Assembly (NCBI GenBank): GCA_004297635.1 | Contig: SCUQ01000594.1 | Coordinates: forward strand, 1 to 5,480 | Direction of reading: 5' to 3' | DNA length: 5,480 nucleotides | Source of the DNA: Rhizorhabdus sp. | GTDB lineage: Bacteria; Pseudomonadota; Alphaproteobacteria; Sphingomonadales; Sphingomonadaceae | Part shown: positions 1 through 4,998 of the stretch, piece by piece | How positions within the stretch are numbered: the stretch's first letter is position 1 | Layout of the letters: each line of letters opens with the position of its first letter | Translations under genes and position numbers: made by a program | Notes under the pieces: model-generated | Databases searched by the model: none | Told to the model about the DNA's origin: nothing | The model's input: only the letters and a program-made list of their open reading frames with translations

Positions 1-13
1 GCTCTTCCGATCT
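1..13. other. Residual Illumina adapter at contig end
   Basis: The first 13 bases, GCTCTTCCGATCT, are identical to the 3' end of the standard Illumina sequencing adapters. Their reverse complement, AGATCGGAAGAGC, is the stem used for adapter trimming. A perfect 13-base match exactly at the window edge is very unlikely by chance, so these bases are read as untrimmed adapter and not genome. Read on the minus strand they would add the codons for D-R-K-S to the truncated gene next to them, and those residues should not be trusted. Genuine sequence starts at about base 14. Confidence 0.95.
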
Positions 14-303
14 GTCGTGCCGTCGGTAGCCCGGACCATCGCCACGGCGCCGTCGGGCAGCCGGCCGGCGATGCCGACGAGCCTGGGCGCGTCTTCCACC
101 TCCGGACCACGGGCCGGATCGAGCGGGGGGAGGAACACGCGCCGCTCGATCAGGGAGGCTTCGGCCGCCACCGGGGAAGGACGCACCGTACCGCCGCCGG
201 CCAGTGGCGGCGATGCGGCCGGGGCGGTCCGCCACAGCAGCGACAGGGGCAGCACCAGCGCGATGATCGCGGCGCCGGCCAGCAGCGGCGCAGGCCGCCT
301 CAT
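14..303 (-). CDS. T2SS GspC/XpsN-like inner-membrane protein, 3' end missing
   Basis: This partial gene gives 96 reliable residues before the adapter. It begins with a short basic tip (MRRP), followed by one hydrophobic segment at about residues 7-24. A Pro/Ala/Gly-rich linker follows to about residue 50. Next comes a stretch reading IERRVFLPPLDPAR and then PRLVGIAGRLPDGAVAMVR. This resembles the periplasmic homology region of GspC and XpsN-like proteins, where an R-x-x-F-x-P box precedes a beta-rich domain (LVGI...G.A.V...DG) that docks on the secretin GspD. The ATG overlaps the stop of the GspM-like gene as ATGA. A modest purine-rich GGGTGG lies a few bases upstream. Following GspL- and GspM-like genes, its position matches the L-M-N-D order of Xanthomonas xps clusters. 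The choice between a GspC and a GspN/XpsN name is open because the C-terminus is absent. Confidence 0.68.
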
Positions 304-797
304 GGCGCCACCCGATAAGCATGCGCCCGCGCTTCGAGCCTTATGGCGGTTTCGGCCGGGCCGGTTCGGGTCAGCCGCCAGGGCCGGAAGCGTATCGTCG
401 GGTTGCCCGCTTCGAGCCGGTGCGCGAAGTGCAGGATATCGGCTTCGGGGCCGGAAACGCTGATCGTGGCGACCAGTTCGGCGGGTTTGCGCCCGTCGGC
501 CGGCAGTGGCGCGGCGCTTTCGAGCAACAGGTGTCGCTCGGCGGCGGCCGCGCGGATCGCTGCCAGCATGGCCGTTTGGGCGGCCGCGCGGTCGGCCGAA
601 TAGGCTTGTCCGGGGGGCAGCAGCGGAGCGACCGGCGCGGCACCCGCCCGCGCCATCGCCTTGGTCAGCGCCAGCCCGGTCCGCGCCTGCTGCAGCGCCC
701 GGAGCCCCGTCCAGGCGAGCGCTGTGGCCGCGACGAACAGCAGCGCGAGGCCGGCCAGGACGAGTGGCGTGGGCCGGATATCGGACGGGCGCGTCAT
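300..797 (-). CDS. gspM: T2SS GspM/PilO-like inner-membrane assembly protein
   Basis: The predicted protein has 165 residues. It has a short cytoplasmic N-terminus, one membrane helix at about residues 11-31 and then an Ala/Arg-rich helical segment at about 33-90. A small alpha/beta domain at about 90-165 includes ISVSGPEADILHFAHRLE and IRFRPWRLT. This architecture and the 'GPEADILHFAHRLE..NP.IRF' pattern fit GspM/PilO-type proteins, whose ferredoxin-like periplasmic domain pairs with GspL and stabilises the inner-membrane platform. The start is the ATG at 797, which overlaps the TGA of the GspL-like gene as ATGA. AAGGG lies about eight bases upstream. An open frame continues further upstream to about 1697, but that part is antisense-frame shadow of the two preceding genes. 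Family assignment rests on topology, context and short motifs, because GspM proteins are poorly conserved. Confidence 0.75.
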   Translation of the reverse strand: MTRPSDIRPTPLVLAGLALLFVAATALAWTGLRALQQARTGLALTKAMARAGAAPVAPLLPPGQAYSADRAAAQTAMLAAIRAAAAERHLLLESAAPLPADGRKPAELVATISVSGPEADILHFAHRLEAGNPTIRFRPWRLTRTGPAETAIRLEARAHAYRVAP

Positions 798-1468
798 GCG
801 ATCCGCCCTTTCAGGCTGACCCGCATCGTCCCGCTGCCCGTCTGTGTCTGGGCGATCTCGCGCAGCGCGCCGAGCAGGGGATCGGCGGCAAGCGCCGTGC
901 GCAGCCGATCGGGATCGGGCGTCTCGATCTCGACGCTCAGCGCGCCATCGTCGGACAGCGCGATCCCGGCGAGCCCGGCGTCCTCGGGCAAGGCGCTCCG
1001 CAGCCGCGCGGCGAGGCTGCTGAGCGAAGGGGCCGCCATGACCGACACGGCGCTGCGACGCGCTTCTTCGGCGAGGATCGCCTCCGTCGCGCGGCCGATC
1101 GCGGGGGCGGCATCCGCGGCAAGCCGCACGGCGCGCCATCGCTCGATTCCGGTCAGGGTCCAGGCCCCGATCGCGGTGGTGAAGGGGATGGTCGCGAGAA
1201 TCAGCAGGGCCGGCCACCAGATGTCGCGGGGCGGCACCCGCAGCGTGGGGCGCCAGCGCGGCAGGCGCCAGCCGCCGGCGGCGATCCGTTCGCCCAGCGA
1301 ATCGAGCAGGCTGGGGCCGATGGCCTCGATGCTGACGGGCTCGCGTCCCATCGCCGCAAGTTGCGCGCGCGCCGCCGCCTCGCTCTCGGCCCGGACGACG
1401 CGGATCTCGGATGCCCCGCTCCGGCGGAGCATCACGCAGCGATATCGGTTCGTCGGCGCGGCGGACAT
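794..1468 (-). CDS. gspL: T2SS GspL/PilN-like protein with a GspF-like N-terminal domain
   Basis: The protein has 224 residues. Residues about 8-55 read YRCVMLRRSG, then VRAESEAAARAQLAAMG and EPVSIEAI. This is the pattern of the small cytoplasmic N-terminal domain of GspF (Y-x-A-x-x-x-x-G...V.A.S...A...L...G..P..v). A basic linker ends in VPPRD, and one membrane helix runs from about 84 to 106. The remainder is a helical stalk (107-145) and a compact alpha/beta domain (148-222; LSSLAARLRSALPEDAGLAGIALSDDGALSVEIE), as in the periplasmic ends of GspL/PilN. Canonical GspL is about 400 residues with a large actin-like cytoplasmic domain that recruits the ATPase GspE; that domain is absent here. 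The gene starts 17 bases after the NAD synthetase stop, has no clear Shine-Dalgarno, and overlaps the GspM-like gene by ATGA. The GspL role is inferred from topology and gene order. The GspF-like reading of the N-terminus is a motif judgement only. Confidence 0.68.
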   Translation of the reverse strand: MSAAPTNRYRCVMLRRSGASEIRVVRAESEAAARAQLAAMGREPVSIEAIGPSLLDSLGERIAAGGWRLPRWRPTLRVPPRDIWWPALLILATIPFTTAIGAWTLTGIERWRAVRLAADAAPAIGRATEAILAEEARRSAVSVMAAPSLSSLAARLRSALPEDAGLAGIALSDDGALSVEIETPDPDRLRTALAADPLLGALREIAQTQTGSGTMRVSLKGRIA

Positions 1469-1482
1469 GACCGGGGCCGGTC
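1469..1482. repeat. Short GC-rich inverted repeat abutting the GspL-like start
   Basis: The arms GACCGG (1469-1474) and CCGGTC (1477-1482) are perfect reverse complements separated by GG. The repeat fills most of the 17-base gap between the NAD synthetase stop and the GspL-like ATG, just where a Shine-Dalgarno would be expected. With a two-base loop it would fold as a shorter hairpin than the arms suggest. In DNA this GC-rich such repeats arise easily, so function is uncertain. Confidence 0.35.
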
Positions 1483-1485
1483 CGC

Positions 1486-3549
1486 TCAGCCTTCCACGCC
1501 GTCGAGCGCGGCGGCGAGTTCGTCGAGCCAGACCTTCGCATTGCCGTCCGAAGGCGCGCGCCAGTCACCGCGCGGGCTGAGTGCGCCGGCACCTGACACC
1601 TTGGGCGCGTTGGGGACCGCCGATCGCTTGTACTGGCTGATCGTGAAGAAGCGGAACAGGAAGCTTTCGAGCCAGCGGCGGATCGTCGCCAGATCATAGC
1701 TGTTGCGCAGCTCCGCCGGGAAGCCGGCCGGCCACAGGCCGCCCTCCGTATCCTTCCAGGCGTGCCAGGCGAGGAAGGCGACCTTCGATGGCTTCAGCCC
1801 CAGCCGCGCGACATGGTGGAGGAAAAAATCGTTGAGCTCATAGGGGCCGATCTTCGATTCGGTGCTCTGGATCGCCCCCGTCGCATCGGCCGGGACCAGC
1901 TCGGGCGAAATTTCCGTGCCGAGGATCGCGGTCAGGACGCGGTCGGTTTCGGCGTCGAACTGGTCGGTCGTCACGCACCAGCGGATCAGATACTGGATCA
2001 GCGTCTTGGGCACGCCGGCATTGACGCCATAATGGCTCATATGGTCGCCGACGCCATAGGTGCACCAGCCCAGCGCCAGTTCGCTCAGGTCGCCGGTGCC
2101 TACGACGAAGCCGCCATGATGATTGGCGAGGCGGAACAGATAATCGGTGCGCAGGCCCGCCTGCACATTTTCGAAGGTGACGTCGTAGACCGGCTCGCCC
2201 CCGGCGAAGGGGTGGCCCATATCGGTCAGCATCTGCCGCGCGGCGGGACGGATGTCGATTTCCTCGGCGGTGACGCCCAGCGCTCTCATCAGCGCCCAGG
2301 CATTGGCCTTCGTCTCCTCGCCGGTCGCGAAGCCGGGCAGGGTGTAGCCGCGGATCGTGCTGCGCGGCAGGCCGAGCCGGTCGCACGCCTTGGCCGCGAC
2401 GATCAGCGCATGGGTCGAATCGAGCCCGCCCGAAATGCCGATCACCATCGCCTTGCCGCCGGTCGACTGGAAGCGTTTCACCAGCCCTTCGACCTGGATG
2501 TTGAAGCCTTCATAGCAATCGGCGTCGAGTTCGCGCGGGTCGGCCGGCACGAAGGGGAAGCGCGCGACCGGACGTCGCAGGCCGACATCGGCGCCATGCG
2601 GTTCGTGTTTGAAGCCGATCGTCCGGAAGCGCGTCTCGGGATGGCCATTGGCGGCGGCGCAGTCGTTGAACGTGCCCATCCGCATCCGTTCGAGGCGCAG
2701 GCGGCCGATATCGACATCGGCGGCGATCAGCTCCGGATCCATTCCGAAGCGGCCCGATTCGGCCAGCATCACCCCGGCCTCATGGATCATAGCCTGCCCG
2801 TCCCACGCGAGGTCGGTGGTGCTTTCGCCGGGGCCGCTCGCCGAATAGCAATAGGCGGCGATGGCGCGCATCGACTGCGATTGTGCCAGTAGCGCGCGCT
2901 CGCGCGCCTTGCCGATGATGATGTTCGACGCGGACAGGTTGCAGAGGATCAGCGCCCCGGCCATCGCGCCGGCGGTCGAGGGTGGCAGCGGCGCCCAGTA
3001 ATCCTCGCATATCTCGACATGGAAGATGAAGCCGGCCAGGTCGGCGGCGGCGAAGATCAGGTCGGGGCCGAAGGGCACCGGCTGGCCGCAGAGCGTCATG
3101 TCGAGGCCGGTGAGTCCATGGCCGGGCGCGAACCAGCGCTTTTCATAATATTCGCGGTAATTGGGCAGGTAGCTTTTCGGCACCACGCCGAGGATATGTC
3201 CGCGCGAGACGACCACCGCCGTGTTGTACAGCCGGCCGTTGCGGCGGAGCGCGGCGCCGACCAGCAGCACGGGCCTGAGCCGCTGGCTGGCGGCGACGAT
3301 AGCGCCCAGTTCGCTCTCGACCCGGTCGAGCTGCGCATCCTGCAGGTGGAGATCGTCGATCGCATAGGACGACAGCGCCAGTTCGGGCAGCACCAGCAGG
3401 TCGACGCCTTCTGCGTCGGCCTGTTTCGCGAGAGCGACGACGCCGGCCGCATTGGCCGCGACATCCCCCACCGTCGCCAGCGGCGTGCCGGCGCCGACAC
3501 GCACGAAGCCGTGGGCATGGATCGAACGGAAACGGGCGGTAGCGGACAT
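1486..3549 (-). CDS. nadE: Glutamine-dependent NAD+ synthetase, two-domain type
   Basis: This enzyme makes NAD+ from nicotinic acid adenine dinucleotide with ATP, using ammonia released from glutamine; it is cytosolic. The product has 687 residues, close to the 679 of Mycobacterium tuberculosis NadE, and as I recall that sequence it is collinear with it from HGFVRV near the start to ALSPRGDWRAPSD near the end. The N-terminal nitrilase-type glutaminase domain (about 1-290) carries the catalytic triad Glu56 (LPELALS), Lys125 (VVPKSYLPNYRE) and Cys181 (HVEICEDYW). The C-terminal synthetase domain has the ATP PP-loop SGGLDS at 373-378, then PGFATGEETK, YDVTFENVQAGLRTDYLF and GTGDLSELALGW at 484-495. 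No key residue is missing. The ATG at 3549 gives the normal N-terminus, although its ribosome site (GAGAG about eight bases upstream) is weak. The gap upstream is 115 bases, so the gene may have its own promoter. T2SS genes follow after 17 bases. Confidence 0.97.
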   Translation of the reverse strand: MSATARFRSIHAHGFVRVGAGTPLATVGDVAANAAGVVALAKQADAEGVDLLVLPELALSSYAIDDLHLQDAQLDRVESELGAIVAASQRLRPVLLVGAALRRNGRLYNTAVVVSRGHILGVVPKSYLPNYREYYEKRWFAPGHGLTGLDMTLCGQPVPFGPDLIFAAADLAGFIFHVEICEDYWAPLPPSTAGAMAGALILCNLSASNIIIGKARERALLAQSQSMRAIAAYCYSASGPGESTTDLAWDGQAMIHEAGVMLAESGRFGMDPELIAADVDIGRLRLERMRMGTFNDCAAANGHPETRFRTIGFKHEPHGADVGLRRPVARFPFVPADPRELDADCYEGFNIQVEGLVKRFQSTGGKAMVIGISGGLDSTHALIVAAKACDRLGLPRSTIRGYTLPGFATGEETKANAWALMRALGVTAEEIDIRPAARQMLTDMGHPFAGGEPVYDVTFENVQAGLRTDYLFRLANHHGGFVVGTGDLSELALGWCTYGVGDHMSHYGVNAGVPKTLIQYLIRWCVTTDQFDAETDRVLTAILGTEISPELVPADATGAIQSTESKIGPYELNDFFLHHVARLGLKPSKVAFLAWHAWKDTEGGLWPAGFPAELRNSYDLATIRRWLESFLFRFFTISQYKRSAVPNAPKVSGAGALSPRGDWRAPSDGNAKVWLDELAAALDGVEG

Positions 3550-3582
3550 TCAGGGCTCTCGCACAACGGCTGTCGTTCCGCC

Positions 3583-3610
3583 CATAGAGGAAGGAAGCCG
3601 CGAGCGCCAA
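3583..3610 (-). promoter_or_regulatory. Weak candidate promoter for nadE
   Basis: On the minus strand TTGGCG (3605-3610) could serve as a -35 box and TCTATG (3583-3588) as a -10 box, 16 bases apart and about 33 bases ahead of the nadE ATG. The fit to a housekeeping sigma consensus is only partial. It is the best pair I can see in the 115-base gap at 3550-3664. Otherwise this gap shows only a small GGCG/CGCC stem near 3650, without a T tract, and nothing else recognisable. Confidence 0.22.
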
Positions 3611-3664
3611 CAGCACAGGCCGAACGTCATCGCAGTTCGCGCCGGCGAGGCCGCCTTGCGGGAC

Positions 3665-4699
3665 TTAGTCCGCCGCGGTGATGCGGTTTCGCCCGTCCTG
3701 CTTCGCCTTGTAGAGCGCGGCGTCGGCGCGCTTGAGGATCGAGCCCGGCGAATCCTGGATATTGATCGTCGCGAGCCCGCCAGAGAAGCTGAGCCTGCCG
3801 AGCGACTGGCCGGTGTTGGTGACTTTCAGTTCGCGCGCCGCGATCGCCGCGCGGATCTTGTCGAGTACCGGCATCGCATTGGCGACCGAGCCGCGCTCGA
3901 ACACCATCACGAACTCCTCCCCGCCATAGCGTGCGACGAACACATCGCCGTTCGACGCGGCGCGGCCCAGCGAGGAGCCGACGAACTTGATCACCTCGTC
4001 GCCAATCTGGTGGCCGTGGGTGTCGTTGAACTGCTTGAAATGATCGATATCGCAGATCGCCAGCGCCAGCGGCGAATTGGCGCGGCGGGCATTTTCGAAG
4101 GCCGCACGCAGATGCTGGTCGAGCGCGCGGCGATTCGGCAGGCCGGTCAGCGGATCGCTGTTCGCCTTGTGATGGGCGGCGGCGAGATCCTTGCGCATCG
4201 CCGTCATCTGCATCTCGGTGCGACGCAGATCATCCTCGGCGGCCTGTGCCTTTTCGATCATCGACTTGGTGAGATCGACCAGCGTCTTGACGCTGAGGGC
4301 GGGGGTGGCGGCTGTCTCCAGCCCCTCGGCCTCCTGCGCCAGCGCCACGCCATAGTCACGGGCATCGTCGCCGGATTTGGCAAGGATGGTGGTCATCTGT
4401 TCGAGATAGCTTTGCGCATCGATGGCGATTCGCGAGAGTTCGTCGGTCGACAGGCCCGGATCGAGCTTCGCCGATATCGCCATGGTGACGGCTTCGCTCA
4501 GGCTGCCATCCTTGGCGATCGCCTTGTCGATCATCGCATTGAGCTCTCCGTCGCGTCCGGACAGATAGCGATGGCACAGCTCGAAATTGGCCGGGGATGG
4601 CTCCAGCCCGTGATCGAACAGCAATTTGCCGATCATGTCGTAGAGCCTGCGCCACTCGGCGCGTTCTGCTGACTTTTCGGCTATACGTTCTTCGCGCAC
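3665..4699 (-). CDS. Cytosolic GGEEF diguanylate cyclase
   Basis: The 344-residue protein should condense two GTP into cyclic di-GMP. There is no signal peptide or membrane helix. Residues about 10-130 form an Ala/Leu-rich helical region (WRRLYDMIGKLLFDHGLEPSPANFELCHRYLSG split over 16-48), probably a sensory or dimerisation domain I cannot name. A likely coiled coil follows at about 145-178. The GGDEF domain spans about 178-344: SDPLTGLPNRRAL at 181-193, the metal-binding D217/D219 in CDIDHFK, N225, D234 in QIGDE, and the active-site GGEEF at 259-263 in RYGGEEF. The C-terminal RADAALYKAKQDGRNR is intact. All catalytic residues are present, so activity is expected. An inhibitory RxxD site is not seen before GGEEF (the segment reads SNGDVFVA). 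The start is GTG, supported by AGGGG seven bases upstream. It stands between a two-gene unit and nadE, with gaps on both sides. Confidence 0.95.
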   Translation of the reverse strand: MREERIAEKSAERAEWRRLYDMIGKLLFDHGLEPSPANFELCHRYLSGRDGELNAMIDKAIAKDGSLSEAVTMAISAKLDPGLSTDELSRIAIDAQSYLEQMTTILAKSGDDARDYGVALAQEAEGLETAATPALSVKTLVDLTKSMIEKAQAAEDDLRRTEMQMTAMRKDLAAAHHKANSDPLTGLPNRRALDQHLRAAFENARRANSPLALAICDIDHFKQFNDTHGHQIGDEVIKFVGSSLGRAASNGDVFVARYGGEEFVMVFERGSVANAMPVLDKIRAAIAARELKVTNTGQSLGRLSFSGGLATINIQDSPGSILKRADAALYKAKQDGRNRITAAD

Positions 4700-4706
4700 G
4701 GATACA

Positions 4707-4711
4707 CCCCT
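4707..4711 (-). promoter_or_regulatory. Ribosome binding site deciding the GTG start of the cyclase
   Basis: On the minus strand AGGGG sits seven bases ahead of the GTG at 4699-4697. No ATG in this frame lies near the start of the conserved helical region, so this site supports GTG as the initiator. Confidence 0.6.
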
Positions 4712-4726
4712 GATCTCGAAGACGGG

Positions 4727-4756
4727 GATAGCGCGAGATTCGATACATCCGGTTAA
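4727..4756 (-). promoter_or_regulatory. Weak candidate promoter for the diguanylate cyclase
   Basis: On the minus strand TTAACC (4751-4756) and GCTATC (4727-4732) are separated by 18 bases and lie in the 79-base gap between the DUF2842 stop and the cyclase GTG. Each box is only a partial match to a housekeeping promoter. The position, immediately after the inverted repeat at 4761-4780, would suit a promoter for the cyclase. Confidence 0.25.
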
Positions 4757-4760
4757 TGCC

Positions 4761-4780
4761 GACCCGTATTTTTACGGGTC
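4761..4780. terminator. Perfect 8-bp inverted repeat, candidate terminator or operator
   Basis: GACCCGTA (4761-4768) and TACGGGTC (4773-4780) are exact reverse complements around a TTTT loop, or AAAA in the minus-strand transcript. The distal arm shares two bases with the DUF2842 stop codon at 4779-4781, so the hairpin would form right at the end of that message. Neither strand has a run of T after the stem, so it is not a textbook intrinsic terminator. It could be a 3'-end stabilising hairpin, a terminator without a U tract, or a dimeric repressor site ahead of the cyclase. Confidence 0.5.
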
Positions 4781-4994
4781 AGGGACGCCAGCGTCCGGTC
4801 TCCATCCAGGCCAGCAGCGGCTTCAGCGGCAGGATCCAGACGATCCCGGCGACGACATAGACGATCGCCTGCGCCAGGATATGGAGCTGCCCGATCCAGG
4901 GCGATGCCGTAGCGACAATCACCGACCAGACCAGAATCAGCAACAAGATCAGGAAGATGCCCGCAGGCTTGCGCCAGCTTGGTTTGCTCGTCAC
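4779..4994 (-). CDS. DUF2842 two-helix inner-membrane protein
   Basis: With the GTG start at 4994 the protein has 71 residues. It begins TSKPSWRKPAG after the initiator, has a first membrane helix at about 11-29 (GIFLILLLILVWSVIVATA) and a second at about 38-57. It ends with WILPLKPLLAWMETGRW. The S-W-R-K-P start and the L-P-L-K-P-L...W-M-E.G-R-W tail are characteristic of DUF2842, a short alphaproteobacterial family of unknown function. An open frame extends upstream to an ATG at 5036, but that adds 14 charged residues inside the cyclo-ligase gene. The GTG has an excellent Shine-Dalgarno (GGAGGA, seven-base spacing) and gives the usual family N-terminus. Only four bases separate the upstream TGA from this start, so translational coupling with the cyclo-ligase gene is likely. 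The gene ends in an inverted repeat. Confidence 0.88.
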   Translation of the reverse strand: MTSKPSWRKPAGIFLILLLILVWSVIVATASPWIGQLHILAQAIVYVVAGIVWILPLKPLLAWMETGRWRP

Positions 4995-4998
4995 GGCT

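Noticed and set aside
798..1697. Upstream extension of the GspM-like frame to a 465-residue protein
   Set aside because: The extension is low-complexity Arg/Ala sequence in the wrong frame of the GspL-like gene and the end of nadE. The ATG at 797 with its ATGA overlap gives a normal GspM-sized product.
17..1699. Long plus-strand open frames opposite the T2SS genes (17-463, 321-1580, 506-1699)
   Set aside because: Their translations are Arg/Ala/Gly-rich with no recognisable motif, and they lie antisense to minus-strand genes with clear topology and ATGA junctions. GC-rich DNA produces such frames by codon bias.
1762..2892. 376-residue plus-strand open frame inside nadE
   Set aside because: It is antisense to the most strongly conserved part of nadE, including the PP-loop and synthetase signature, and has no domain of its own.
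2890..2908. GCGCGC-rich near-palindrome
   Set aside because: It encodes the KARERALLA part of NadE and results from Arg/Ala codon choice in GC-rich DNA.
3566..3580. GGAAC followed by CGTT upstream of nadE, resembling an EcfG general-stress promoter on the minus strand
   Set aside because: The two boxes are only about six bases apart, while the EcfG type needs about 16-17.
3143..3616. Minus-strand frame starting MLLALAASFLYG that looks like a signal peptide
   Set aside because: The hydrophobic start falls in the nadE leader, but the rest is an out-of-frame Arg-rich reading of the nadE N-terminus.
3019..4672. Plus-strand open frames 3019-3681 and 3452-4672 opposite nadE and the cyclase
   Set aside because: Both run antisense to well-identified genes, and the second also crosses the intergenic gap. 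Their composition (His/Arg/Gln-rich) is typical of mirror frames of GC-rich coding DNA.
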